Below, piece after piece: positions 18,412 through 27,853 of a stretch of DNA of 64,000 nt. A model generated the notes under the pieces. The model was not told the origin of the DNA and searched no databases. It saw only the letters and a list, made by a program, of their open reading frames with translations. Position 1 is the stretch's first letter. Each line of letters starts with the position of its first letter. A program made the translations under genes and the position numbers. Origin of the DNA: Kastovskya adunca ATA6-11-RM4 (lineage in GTDB: Bacteria; Cyanobacteriota; Cyanobacteriia; Cyanobacteriales; Coleofasciculaceae); assembly GCA_019359445.1 (NCBI GenBank), contig JAHHHJ010000002.1, positions 186,001 through 250,000 of the forward strand, in the 5' to 3' direction.

Positions 18412-19044
18412 CTATTTGCGGGTGGAGGCGTAGATGTCGCGATACTCAACGTAAATTTTGCCGTTTCTGACTTCTCTGCGGGTGGGTTTACCTGTCCAGA
18501 TTTCGACGGAAATGAAGTCTTCAGATTGCTTGAGACGGAAGCTTTTGCCAACGGGTACTAGGTCATCAAAGATGATTGTCCAGCGAGACGGGCAGATTTC
18601 CCAGGCTTGCGGGGGGATGATGCCTTCTTGTTTGCGATCGCTATCGTAAATCGGGATTAGGGAATGAGGGCTATAAACAACTTTCGTGGGGATGGGGTTG
18701 ACGCAGCGACCTTCAACCTTAACAAATTCAATCACGCTATCCCAGTCACGAACAGATTGGCGATCGCCTACCATCCAATCATCCTCACCGATACAAATCG
18801 CTCCCATCAACCAAGTCAGCTTAGACAAAATTCGGGTGATACGCGGGGTTTCCCGTCGAATTAACTCGATTTCTAAGGGCGTGAAATTGTTGATTTTAGA
18901 AACCCATCGGGGCGTCCACAACTCGAAGGAGAGGTTTTGATCAATGGGGACTTTGGTGAGTGCCAGATTAGGCGTAGATTGCCTCGGACGTAGTGCCTTC
19001 CGCAGTTCTGACTGAATAAATTCCGACATCAGTAGATGTTGCAC
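18412..19044 (-). CDS. Hypothetical protein, 210 residues
   Basis: Soluble protein with no recognised domain. It has a mixed composition with many Trp (ELWTPRWVSKINNFTPLE, AWEICPSRWTIIFDDL) and ends in a VEIWTGKPTRREVRNGKIYV block. A second ATG five codons in is an alternative start. The length, codon use and lack of stop codons support a real gene. Not in an obvious operon. Confidence 0.65.
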   Translation of the reverse strand: MQHLLMSEFIQSELRKALRPRQSTPNLALTKVPIDQNLSFELWTPRWVSKINNFTPLEIELIRRETPRITRILSKLTWLMGAICIGEDDWMVGDRQSVRDWDSVIEFVKVEGRCVNPIPTKVVYSPHSLIPIYDSDRKQEGIIPPQAWEICPSRWTIIFDDLVPVGKSFRLKQSEDFISVEIWTGKPTRREVRNGKIYVEYRDIYASTRK

Positions 19045-19361
19045 GCCCTTGCATCTCCATATTTCAAAATATATTTTTCTACAGCTACAGAAAAATTCAG
19101 GAATTTTCTATGCAGCTTAAATAGGAGATGCACCCTGTGGCACCGCTAGCGCCAAGCACAGCCGATGCCGAAAAACCTAGGCAGCGAGAGTAAAAGTATT
19201 TTCTTTTTTAACTGTAATATTTTCTGGAGGCGATCGCACTCAACAAGAAAGGAAATCCCAAACCTGTCGGAAATATTTCCAGCAAGGCGATAAGGAGTAG
19301 ATCTAGCGGATGGCGATCGCATCGCATAATGGTAACAATTCATATGACTCACCCCGCCTCT
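19045..19361. other. Region downstream of orphan antitoxin
   Basis: The place where a partner toxin would be expected (minus strand, just below 19362) has only short frames; a 68-codon minus-strand frame at 19146-19352 shows no PIN-domain motifs. Possibly decayed toxin sequence. HIP1 sites occur here. Confidence 0.35.
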
Positions 19362-19616
19362 TCACAGCGGCTCCCGCGTCTCATACTCTCCCTGCGGTTC
19401 GCGCACTAGCGATTCTCCCACCCAACCCCCAATCACTTCATCAAAAAAACCAGACGACCAGCCTAATTCCTCTGGTGTTTTCGATGGCGTTGATGATTCA
19501 ATGGGCTGATAAATTACCATGACTTCAAACTCCCGATTGGGTACTCCTACCGGAACATTTAGATGCAAAATGCCATCGTTCCCCACAAGCGATCGCGTTT
19601 TGATGCTTTTCATCAT
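19362..19616 (-). CDS. Antitoxin-like small protein without visible toxin
   Basis: 84 residues: a short beta-rich N-terminal half (RSLVGNDGILHLNVPVG) like swapped-hairpin antitoxin domains, then GWSSGFFDEVIGGWVGESLV and REPQGEYETREPL. This C-terminal pattern is common in cyanobacterial antitoxins paired with PIN-domain toxins. Here no toxin gene follows, so it is an orphan or remnant. Family placement is from pattern recall. Confidence 0.6.
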   Translation of the reverse strand: MMKSIKTRSLVGNDGILHLNVPVGVPNREFEVMVIYQPIESSTPSKTPEELGWSSGFFDEVIGGWVGESLVREPQGEYETREPL

Positions 19617-19697
19617 TCTTTTACCTACTCACTACTCTTTCAGAAAACTTGCTAAAATCCTACATTTTTGATTAATTGGACTGTTTAAAATACAACT

Positions 19698-20630
19698 TCA
19701 TCCACTCACTCTATCCAGCCATTCAATCAGCTCTGCTTCGCTAGAAAAGTCTAGAAGCGCCTCTCCCAAATCTTCAACCCGCTCGATCTCTAGGCGGCTA
19801 ATTCGCTCCCTCAAATCGAGCCGCAAAGTTCCCAAACGACGATTTAATTGCCGCAGCACTAATGCTACTTCTCTTTGTTGTCCCTGGTGCAATCCGCGCC
19901 GGATTCCCTCTTCCATCCAGCTTGTAACAATTTCCATAACCCTCTCCTCTTCAGTTAGTCCCATCCTATCAAGCTCAACCTCAAACGCCGCTTCCTCCCT
20001 TGCATCTAGCCGCAAGTAGGTATCCACAAACCCTGAAATCAACCGCATCCGGGCTGGATCTAGCTTTAGAGTCGCCAACAGACGTAAACACTCCGCCTTC
20101 ACCTTCGGACGTTCCTCCGGTTGAATCTTCATTTTTGCCATTAATGCTGCTGCTACGGGATTGCGCTGCTGCAAAAAATCCCGCCAATTCATCTGATTGA
20201 GTTGAATGGTCGTAAAATTGAATTCCAACACCTTCAATTCTGGGAAATCTACCCGATATTGTGTTGTCTCTACTCGTTGTGGTTCATCGAAGGAAAACAC
20301 CACAACTGGATAGACGGGTAACAAATACTCCTGATGCAACTTAGCAAAATACAAAAACATCCGCCGAGCAAAATTCGACTCCGTGTAAGACTGATTCTCC
20401 ACATGGATAATAAAAAATGCCGACTGCTCGCGAAACCGCACTTGAGCAACAATATCTAGGAGTTTGCGATCGCCAGAGACAAGATCGGTAAAATACTCTT
20501 GGGGTAAAAAAGTAATAGAGTCTCGTTCCAGAAAACCCGCGACATCTGGCAGAAATAACTCAATGAACTCTACAAAAAACGTTGAGAGGAGTTCTTTGAA
20601 CAACTGGTCATGGTTAATTTGCTCACTCAT
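19698..20630 (-). CDS. Rpn/PD-(D/E)XK family nuclease with DUF4351 (second copy)
   Basis: 310 residues. The N-terminal nuclease core shows LLDIVAQVRFREQSAFFIIHVENQSY (D ... H-x-E-x-Q pattern), typical of cyanobacterial Rpn/PDDEXK_2 proteins; the C-terminal DUF4351 region ends in EALLDFSSEAELIEWL, as in the copy at 10126. The two are clearly divergent paralogues. Its ATG (20628-20630) overlaps the stop codon of the upstream hsdM relic (20623-20625), so its translation may now depend on sequence derived from that gene. Confidence 0.88.
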   Translation of the reverse strand: MSEQINHDQLFKELLSTFFVEFIELFLPDVAGFLERDSITFLPQEYFTDLVSGDRKLLDIVAQVRFREQSAFFIIHVENQSYTESNFARRMFLYFAKLHQEYLLPVYPVVVFSFDEPQRVETTQYRVDFPELKVLEFNFTTIQLNQMNWRDFLQQRNPVAAALMAKMKIQPEERPKVKAECLRLLATLKLDPARMRLISGFVDTYLRLDAREEAAFEVELDRMGLTEEERVMEIVTSWMEEGIRRGLHQGQQREVALVLRQLNRRLGTLRLDLRERISRLEIERVEDLGEALLDFSSEAELIEWLDRVSG

Positions 20631-21050
20631 CCAGCAACACCATGAGTTCCGTCATCTCCTCCATCGCCGTTTGCAACCTCAGCATAATCTCTGCCGCAAT
20701 CTCATCCGGTTCGGGCAAATCCTTCCCCGATTGCAAACTCTCATCCCTTAACTAGGATATATCAAGGTTATTCTCCCGCTTGCGGTTTAATCAACGACAC
20801 CATGCAGTCAATCAGCGGACGCGGCGTAAAATACTGCCCTGCCCCGGACTTCTTCTCGCTGGCATTCTTTTCTAATAGCCCCTCGTAGAGGTCGCCTAAC
20901 CCTTCCTCCTTGACAGAATACCAGTCCATTCCAGTGATTCCAAAGTGTCTCACTAGGACAAACAAACACATCCGTAATAACCCTTAATACATTTTCGCTA
21001 TCTGGCTGATGTAAATCAATCGCTAATTGACTAACAAATTGCATCAAATG
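20623..21050 (-). pseudogene. Type I methyltransferase (hsdM) relic with internal deletion
   Basis: Three pieces of a type I N6-adenine methyltransferase in order on the minus strand: an N-terminal stretch (about 21047-20930) in one frame; then EEGLGDLYEGLLEKNASEKK and GAGQYFTPRPLID in another frame ending at 20768; and after a junction with stops near 20755, a C-terminal tail (DESLQSGKDLPEPDEIAAEI to a stop at 20623). The catalytic core with the NPPY-type motif is deleted and the front is frameshifted. The relic cannot be functional. Confidence 0.85.
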
Positions 21051-21180
21051 ACTGTATTACAGGGGTTTTACAAAGTGAAGATAAAGACTTAGCGATCGCT
21101 AGTTCCCTTGTCCGGGAGAGTGGGCAGACTAAGAGAAAGATTTCTAGTGCAACCCACCTATCTAGCAACGAGGCGATCGC

Positions 21181-22452
21181 GTGACTGATTTTTCTCCTTT
21201 GGTACACGACACAACGAAGGCTCAAAGCGAAAGCGTAGAGACAGTGTTATCAAGATTAAAAAGCGGGCGTGTCTATATTCCTGATTATCAACGTGATGCC
21301 GAGCAGTGGGGTTCCCGTAAAAAATCACTCTTTATTGAATCAATTCTCAACAATCTGACAATTCCAGCATTTTTCTTCTGTGAAGATGAAAATCGCAATT
21401 ATGAAGTTGTTGACGGACAGCAAAGACTCTCAACAATCTGGGATTTCTTTGAGAATAAACTTACAGTAAGTGATGACCCAAAAATCGACTATATAGCGCC
21501 TGCGTCAGCCTTGTATGCGGGGAAAAAGCATAATCAACTCATTCCGACACTGAAAAATATATTCAGTGATTATCCACTTACCATAATCTACCTGCCAAAA
21601 AATCTAGAGTTACAAACAAAACTGGAAATTTTCCGGCGTATCAACGAAGGTGGGACTCCTCTTTCAGGACAAGATATTCGTTTGTCCTTTTACATTCAAT
21701 CTAAGAGTGTAACTTTCATACGCTTAGTTGGGATTTACAGTAGTTCCACGGAAGCTGCGATAAATGACTTAGAGACTGATGAAGAACCTGAAGTCATCAA
21801 AAAACCATTTCAACGAATGCTGGAACTAGCCGAGAAAAAAGGAATTTATAACCCTTGGGATAGCCTCCCATCAAGCAGAGACCTTTGGTATGAATGGTGG
21901 CAAGGTAAGGATAAGGCAAAAGGACAAACACCTTCCCTGATGTTTCTTTGGTATTTAGTTTGCCTAGAACGTGAGAAACTAGACGGGCTTGTTAAAAGAC
22001 CAAAACATTTACCTGTTAACTTTGGAGGTTTAACTGAGACTGCTCTAGATATTTACTGCGCTCAACTTCAATATCAAGAGCTAGGTAAAGGTGTAGATGA
22101 CAAAAATATATTATCTCCTTTTAAAGTTATACATGGGGATTACTTTGAGCAATTTGCAATTTGGATGCAGTTCATATTATCTAGAGGACTTCCGGGGATT
22201 AGTGTTGACAAATACAAACAGTTAGCTTTGTTCATAGCTGGAGCCGTTGAATTAAATATATCGCCCCAAAAGCTTACTGAAAAACAGTGGAAAAAAGCTG
22301 GGGAATTCATTCGCAATCCTCGAAAAACAGGTAAGGATGTTCTGAATGATGAGGACGGATATCCAGAACCCAAGGGACGTTGGGGAGGTGCAAAGGGACA
22401 AAAGCAGCAGTGCGAAAAAACAGTAGAGATTGTCAAAATCTTATTAAAATAA
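21181..22452 (+). CDS. DUF262 (ParB-like, GmrS-type) protein
   Basis: 423 residues. The N-terminal DUF262 domain has YIPDYQRD...W near residues 31-41, FIESIL, and the VVDGQQRLSTIWDF signature near 80-93 typical of the nucleotide-using ParB/Srx-like fold of GmrSD and BrxU type IV restriction proteins. A predominantly helical C-terminal region follows. The stop codon overlaps the next gene's ATG (TAATG), so the two are translationally coupled. With the HNH partner this looks like a split DUF262-HNH defence nuclease. Start GTG/ATG context: GTG at 21181 is the first in-frame start. Confidence 0.87.
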   Translation: MTDFSPLVHDTTKAQSESVETVLSRLKSGRVYIPDYQRDAEQWGSRKKSLFIESILNNLTIPAFFFCEDENRNYEVVDGQQRLSTIWDFFENKLTVSDDPKIDYIAPASALYAGKKHNQLIPTLKNIFSDYPLTIIYLPKNLELQTKLEIFRRINEGGTPLSGQDIRLSFYIQSKSVTFIRLVGIYSSSTEAAINDLETDEEPEVIKKPFQRMLELAEKKGIYNPWDSLPSSRDLWYEWWQGKDKAKGQTPSLMFLWYLVCLEREKLDGLVKRPKHLPVNFGGLTETALDIYCAQLQYQELGKGVDDKNILSPFKVIHGDYFEQFAIWMQFILSRGLPGISVDKYKQLALFIAGAVELNISPQKLTEKQWKKAGEFIRNPRKTGKDVLNDEDGYPEPKGRWGGAKGQKQQCEKTVEIVKILLK

Positions 22453-22730
22453 TGGCTGTAGCAGATAGCTTAGGGGATTTACAGCCGTGTAATTCTAGAG
22501 CAAGAATCTTCCCCTTATCCTGGAAAGAAGCTTACTTTCGGCTCAATTTCAACTCTGAATTGAATGGGTATGTTTGCCCTATTTGCGGCAGAGTTTTTCG
22601 AGGTACAAAAGGCTTCAAAGAACTGAAAGCTGATCATCGTCACCCCTATAGCAAAGGGGGATTAACTGTATGGAATAACCTCCAGCTTCTCTGCTTACAG
22701 TGTAATGCTACGAAAAGCGATCGCACCTAA
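22452..22730 (+). CDS. HNH endonuclease partner of DUF262 protein
   Basis: 92 residues from ATG 22452, which shares bases with the DUF262 stop codon. Two zinc-binding pairs CPIC (near residue 41) and CLQC (near 84) flank the HNH core ADHRHPYSKGGLTVWNNLQLL, with the ensuing NATK motif; this is an intact HNH nuclease. Expected to cut DNA when licensed by the DUF262 protein. An upstream in-frame ATG at 22380 lies inside the DUF262 gene and is unlikely. Confidence 0.88.
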   Translation: MAVADSLGDLQPCNSRARIFPLSWKEAYFRLNFNSELNGYVCPICGRVFRGTKGFKELKADHRHPYSKGGLTVWNNLQLLCLQCNATKSDRT

Positions 22731-22828
22731 TAGGGGCATGACAGTGCCATGTCCTCACGGTGCGCCGATAAACCAAGAATCCCCCTTCATTCATCGCCAT
22801 AAGTGTCAAGGCTGAGCAAGCTGCCCTC

Positions 22829-22867
22829 TAAAAAAACAGAAGCGATCTAGGTGATAGATCGCTTCTG
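22829..22867 (-). terminator. Strong rho-independent terminator
   Basis: Perfect 13-bp stem CAGAAGCGATCTA / TAGATCGCTTCTG with a 5-base loop; on the minus strand it is followed by a run of T residues. It lies 23 bases after the PRC-barrel gene stop. Confidence 0.93.
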
Positions 22868-22889
22868 ATAAGATTGACGAGCTTATGGC

Positions 22890-23879
22890 TTAGTAGCCTG
22901 CTTCTTCTTCGTATTCTGGCTCTTTGGTTTTTTTAGGGATATTGACTCGTGGTGGGTTGTAGGGTTCCGACTGCATGTCATCCTCCCAGGCATCACCCGA
23001 AAGTTCGTAATCTTCGTACTCGTCTACATAGTCTCGGTTGTCATAGGGTTCTGGTTCGACGTAGACAGGCTCTTCGTACTTAGCCATACGTCGTGGTGCT
23101 TCTAGCCGCTCGTCATTCCAATTATCTTCTTCGAGTTCCTCTTCATAGATAATTGATTCCTGCTGACGCTGACGCAGGGGCAGAGGTTGGGGTTCTTGCC
23201 AATCCTCATCCCACGCAGGCTCTTCCACAGGCATTGCGGTTTGGATGGGAGTGCGTACAGGAATCCCTGTCCCCAGTTGATTTTCGGGTCGCACGGCTGG
23301 GGTGTAGTAGGCTTCTTCTTCCTCTCGTTCCCAGGGGGGTCTGCCAATGCCAAATCGTTCTAATAGACCAACAGTCAGCTGAACAAGTCGCTCTTCTGCA
23401 CCTTCAAAGACAATCAAGCGGTTGGGCCCACTACTAACAATTTCATCAATGGGCAGTTCGTAGGTACTGATAAATTGATCGGGGATTTGGGGCAAACCCA
23501 GCGAAGCGACATACAAACACGAAACTTTACCGTCTTCGACGTTAAACTTGAAGCCCCGGACTCGCCCCAGCGGCTCGCCTGTTTCGGTAATGACTTCGCT
23601 GTTAATCAGGCTGCTGTATGCATCCGCGTCAATATCCTCTACTACGTCTTCGTCATCGACCAGGATGGCATCGCCAAACTGTCGAACGCTGCTCAGGAGA
23701 ATGTAGCGTGGCATCCCAGCGACGGAGAGTAAATTGTCTCGCAAACCCAGCGCAACGACCTCGCGCCGGTCGATATCTACCAATAGCTCCTTAATGACCC
23801 CCAGGCGTTTGGCATTATCCATCGTAATAACCTGGGTATTAAGTAGATCGGAGCGTTGTCGAGTTTGTTCAGTGGCCAT
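22890..23879 (-). CDS. PRC-barrel domain protein
   Basis: 329 residues from ATG 23879, preceded by AGGA at good spacing; a TTG at 23891 is possible. Two PRC-barrel-like units: about 10-85 (LLNTQVITMDNAKRLGVIKE) and about 90-170 (SLINSEVITETGEPLGRVRG). The rest is an acidic, Tyr/Pro/Glu-rich disordered tail. PRC barrels mediate protein or RNA contacts in photosynthetic and ribosome-maturation proteins; the role here is unknown. It lies 78 bases after smc on the same strand, so probably cotranscribed and ended by the hairpin at 22829. Confidence 0.85.
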   Translation of the reverse strand: MATEQTRQRSDLLNTQVITMDNAKRLGVIKELLVDIDRREVVALGLRDNLLSVAGMPRYILLSSVRQFGDAILVDDEDVVEDIDADAYSSLINSEVITETGEPLGRVRGFKFNVEDGKVSCLYVASLGLPQIPDQFISTYELPIDEIVSSGPNRLIVFEGAEERLVQLTVGLLERFGIGRPPWEREEEEAYYTPAVRPENQLGTGIPVRTPIQTAMPVEEPAWDEDWQEPQPLPLRQRQQESIIYEEELEEDNWNDERLEAPRRMAKYEEPVYVEPEPYDNRDYVDEYEDYELSGDAWEDDMQSEPYNPPRVNIPKKTKEPEYEEEAGY

Positions 23880-23956
23880 TATGTCCTGCAATCGAAGATC
23901 TCGAATCGGTACTTTAAAATTAACGATAATTGACGTTACTATAAATGATATTTACC

Positions 23957-26900
23957 CTACCGGATAGCACTACGAGGCTGTAACTTTAGCCCTAAGACTT
24001 GAGTATATGCACCTCTGGCTTGGGTAACGCCGATTGCTCGTTCGGAAGATTCAATCATGGGTCGGCGTAAACTTACAACAATAAATTGGGCAAGTGTTGC
24101 CTGTTGTTTGATCATTCTAGCTAATCGCTCGACATTTGCCCCATCAAGAAACATATCTACTTCATCAAAAGCGTAGAAGGGAGATGGGCGAAAGCGTTGC
24201 AGGGCAAAGATAAAGCTTAAAGCGGTAAGGGATTTTTCACCCCCCGACATGGAAGCAAGACGTTGGACAGGTTTACCTTTGGGGTGAGCGACGAGATTTA
24301 ATCCTCCAGAAAAAGGATCTTCAGGGTCATCCAGTTGCAAGTAGCCGTCGCCATCAGACAGTTCAGCAAATATTTTTTGAAAATTTTCATTAATTGCATC
24401 AAAGGCTTCTTTAAAGGCACGGAAGCGGAGTGTGGTGAAGTTTTCCACGCGTAATAGGATTTCTGTGCGTTCGGCTTCCAGGGTGGCGAGTTTGTCGGAA
24501 AGTTCTTGCAGGCGTTCTTGGGTGCGGTCGTATTCTGTCAGTGCCAGCATGTTGACGGGTTCCATGGCTTGCAGGCGTTTGGTCAGCGATCGCGTTTCTT
24601 TTTGCAGTTGCTCTAGATGCAGTTGCTCTGGTACGGCGGGTAAGGGTTCTGGCAGTTCCACTTTTGCCGCTTCCAACTGACTTTGCAACGCCACTAATGC
24701 CTCGCGTCGCTCCTGAGTAGTTTCCTGAAGTTTTTGCAGTTCCCAGGTTTGCTGCTGATGAGAAAGCTGACGTTCTCGGAGTTGCTGTTCTGCCGTGTCA
24801 CGCTCCTGCTTCGCTTCTCCTAAGTGCTGTTCGAGTTGGGAGAGTTGGGTTTGCGTCTGCACAAGCTGTTGGTTGATAGCGGCTAGCTGTTCCCTAACTC
24901 CCGCCTCAGAAGCAATGACACCAGACTTTTGTTGCTGGTATTCTGACAATTGCCGCTGAGACTCGACGGTTTTTTCTTGCAGGCGTTGCTGCTGATTCTC
25001 TAAGTCTTGCAGTTGCTTTTCCGCCTCGCGCAGTGCTTGTTCCCGCTCATTGAGCTGGTTGGTAAGTCCTTTAATCGTGGCTTGGATTTGTTGCCATTCG
25101 CTGTGGGTTTGGGACTGCTCCAATTCCGCGAGTTGTTGCCGCCATTGTTGCAACTGCGCTTCTTGAGCGGGTAACTCAATATCGAGGGTTTGCAGTCGGC
25201 TTTGAGCTGTTGTGAGTTCTTGGGTGTACTGAGCCAGAAGCGATCGCGTTTGCTCCTGTTGCCTCATCAACCCGCCTATGTCCTTCTGCAATTGCTCAAA
25301 GCGCAGTTCCTGCTCTCGTCGCTGGGTTTTTGCCTCTGTTAACTCCCCAGAGAGTTGTTTCACCGCCGCAGAGGCTTGGTAAATTGAGGCATCGCAGCGT
25401 TCTAAAATCCGCTCTATTTCCTGGAGGCGGTTTCTCAACGCGGCTAATTCTGCTGACTCCCCAGCCTCCGCCGTGCCAAACGATAGAGCAGAACGCTGGT
25501 TGCTGCTCCCGCCAGTCATTGCGCCACTGGCTTCTAAAATTTCTCCGTCTAAGGTAACGATGCGATATTTGCCCAAGTAGCTACGCGCCGAGTTGAGGGA
25601 GTCGAAGACTACGGTATTACCAAATACGTAGGCGAAAACGTTCTTGTAGCGGGGTTCGCTGTCGATAAGGTTAATCGCGTAGTCAATGAAGCCGTTGGCA
25701 TAGCGTAGTGCTGTGGTGTCGGAGAATCGGGGGGACTGAAGTTTATTTAGCGGTAAAAACGTTGCACGTCCAGCGCGTTTTTGTTTCAGCAGTTCGATTC
25801 CTATTGCTGCAACGCTGTCATCTTCCACAACGATATTCCCCAAGCGCCCCCCGGCGGCAGTTGAGAGCGCTAGTTGATACTGAGGTTCCACACGCCCCAA
25901 CTGAACGACTAAACCACAAACCCCCGGTACACCTGTATTTAAAATGACTTTGGTGGCATAGGTGCCTTGGGCTTCCTGTTGGGCTTGGGCGGTGGCTTCG
26001 AGTTTGTCGAGTTGGCGTTGTTTGTCTCGCTGTTCGGAAAGCAGGCGGGTTTGGGTTTGTTGCTGGATTAGTCGTTCTTGTTCGGCGTTGGCGAGGGATT
26101 GGGCGAGGGATTGGATTGTTTGGGTGGAAGCGGCGAGTTTGCCTTCTAAATCGGTGGATTGGGTTTGTTTGGTGGCGATTTCTGGCTCTAGGCTTTGTAA
26201 GAGTTCGGTTTGCTCGGTTAGTTGCCGACTAACTTGATTGCTGCGTTCTCGCAGTCGGGCTTGTTCGGTACGTTGCGGATCGATGGTTTGCAGTAAGGTT
26301 TCGATTTGGCGGGTGAGGGCGGTTTGTTGCTGTACCCAGACATCGGAGGCGTCAGCGATCGCGCTGGCTTGTTCTCGGCTTTGCTCTAAGGCGGCTTGGG
26401 CTTCGTCCGTTCGGTGTTGTCGGGTAGCGATGAGTTGAACGAGGGCGGGTTGTTGTTCGGCGCTCAGTTGTGCCAGGGTGTGGCGGTATTGCTGAATTTT
26501 TTCTTCTGTCTGTTTAATGTTCGCTTCGGTTTGGCGGGTGGCGTCTTGTAGTTCTTGCTGTCGCCGTTGCAGTTGTCGCTGTTCGGCTTGTTGGGTGGCG
26601 AGGTTGGAGGCAATTGATAGAGATTCTTCTTCCCCCAAGGCTTTGACGCGGACGTTGAGCTGTTCGAGGTGGGTAGTGGCTTGGTTAATTTCCTGGCTGA
26701 GGTGGGTGAGGTATTCATTCAGTTGTCTGACCTTTTCGCCCCCGGCGGCGAGTTGTTCAGAGAGGTTCCACTCTTGTTTTTGGAGCGATCGCCACACTAA
26801 AACCGCTTCCCACTGCTGATAAGTTTGCAGTTCGAGGCGGAGTTTTTGGTATTTTTCGGCTTTGATGCGGTCTTGAGAGAGGCGATCGCGCTGCAAGAGT

Positions 26901-27679
26901 AATTCTCGCTCTATAATCCGACAGCTATCTTCCCGTTCTTTAACCGCCTCTAATGTCCCCTTTGCCTGCACAATTTTGCGGTCAAAGGCTGCCACGCCTG
27001 CTAGTTCATCAATAATCTCCCGCCGTTCCCGCGAGTTCATTGAGATGATGCTCGTGACATCCCCTTGCAGCACAACGTTGTAGCCTTCTGGGTAAACCCG
27101 CAACTCATTGAGGCGTTCGTGCAGTTCTGTCTGCGTGCAGGGTTCGCCATTGATGTAGTAGTTCGAGGTGTAGTTACCTTGCTTCGTCACCCGCAGTCGG
27201 CGGGTAACACTCCATTCCGTGTCTGTGTTCCGGTTTCCGTTAGTTAAAGCGACTTCGTCGTCGGGTGAGAATTCGGCATGATGTCCGTTATTGGTGACGA
27301 GGTCTTCATTGAACTCCTTACCCAAGCCATCGGCACCTCCCTCTATCCCCAAAGAGGTTGTCAAGATGCTGGCAAGCGTTTGATTCTCGCTACCTGCTGA
27401 CGCCAAATCACTGACATCTGACAAGTCAAATGTCACCGTGACGCTTGTCTCAACGGTTCCGCGATGCTCTTTGTTGTGGTTGACTAAATCCGGCAACCGT
27501 TCTGCCCGCATTCCTTTGGAACTGGCAAGCCCCAAGCAAAACAGCAGGGCGTCAAGAATATTCGACTTCCCAGAACCATTCGGCCCAGAAACAACTGTAA
27601 ATCCGGACAGTAAGGGAATTGCTGTCGTGCCACCAAAAGATTTGAAGTTGGTCAGTTCCACCCGCTTGATATGAACCAT
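23957..27679 (-). CDS. smc: Chromosome segregation ATPase SMC
   Basis: 1240 residues, full-length SMC that organises and segregates the chromosome with ScpA/ScpB. Head: Walker A GPNGSGKSN at 32-40. Two long coiled coils flank a hinge (GVPGVCGLVVQLGRVEPQYQ and the IVVEDD stretch). C-terminal head: signature MSGGEKSLTALSF and Walker B FYAFDEVDMFLDGAN. The N-terminal head carries an acidic insert of about 60 residues (around 95-155), longer than in typical bacterial SMC. Divergent from the NACHT gene, 174 bases apart. Confidence 0.97.
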   Translation of the reverse strand: MVHIKRVELTNFKSFGGTTAIPLLSGFTVVSGPNGSGKSNILDALLFCLGLASSKGMRAERLPDLVNHNKEHRGTVETSVTVTFDLSDVSDLASAGSENQTLASILTTSLGIEGGADGLGKEFNEDLVTNNGHHAEFSPDDEVALTNGNRNTDTEWSVTRRLRVTKQGNYTSNYYINGEPCTQTELHERLNELRVYPEGYNVVLQGDVTSIISMNSRERREIIDELAGVAAFDRKIVQAKGTLEAVKEREDSCRIIERELLLQRDRLSQDRIKAEKYQKLRLELQTYQQWEAVLVWRSLQKQEWNLSEQLAAGGEKVRQLNEYLTHLSQEINQATTHLEQLNVRVKALGEEESLSIASNLATQQAEQRQLQRRQQELQDATRQTEANIKQTEEKIQQYRHTLAQLSAEQQPALVQLIATRQHRTDEAQAALEQSREQASAIADASDVWVQQQTALTRQIETLLQTIDPQRTEQARLRERSNQVSRQLTEQTELLQSLEPEIATKQTQSTDLEGKLAASTQTIQSLAQSLANAEQERLIQQQTQTRLLSEQRDKQRQLDKLEATAQAQQEAQGTYATKVILNTGVPGVCGLVVQLGRVEPQYQLALSTAAGGRLGNIVVEDDSVAAIGIELLKQKRAGRATFLPLNKLQSPRFSDTTALRYANGFIDYAINLIDSEPRYKNVFAYVFGNTVVFDSLNSARSYLGKYRIVTLDGEILEASGAMTGGSSNQRSALSFGTAEAGESAELAALRNRLQEIERILERCDASIYQASAAVKQLSGELTEAKTQRREQELRFEQLQKDIGGLMRQQEQTRSLLAQYTQELTTAQSRLQTLDIELPAQEAQLQQWRQQLAELEQSQTHSEWQQIQATIKGLTNQLNEREQALREAEKQLQDLENQQQRLQEKTVESQRQLSEYQQQKSGVIASEAGVREQLAAINQQLVQTQTQLSQLEQHLGEAKQERDTAEQQLRERQLSHQQQTWELQKLQETTQERREALVALQSQLEAAKVELPEPLPAVPEQLHLEQLQKETRSLTKRLQAMEPVNMLALTEYDRTQERLQELSDKLATLEAERTEILLRVENFTTLRFRAFKEAFDAINENFQKIFAELSDGDGYLQLDDPEDPFSGGLNLVAHPKGKPVQRLASMSGGEKSLTALSFIFALQRFRPSPFYAFDEVDMFLDGANVERLARMIKQQATLAQFIVVSLRRPMIESSERAIGVTQARGAYTQVLGLKLQPRSAIR

Positions 27680-27853
27680 AGGCGCAGGGATTTAGAAAGT
27701 ACAGGCGTATCAGGACAATAATTCTCAACAGGTTAGCACGGGCGTTGTAGGGAGAGAAGATTATTGAACCGCAAAGATGCAAAGTGTAGCAGAAAAGCGA
27801 TTTGCTGGTTATATTCGCAGTCAAGCCTTAACCCACCCAGCCATTATCCCTAG

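Noticed and set aside
18219-18551. 110-codon minus-strand Gly/Ser-rich frame
   Set aside because: Antisense to the proline-rich segment; low complexity, overlaps a better-supported gene at 18412-19044.
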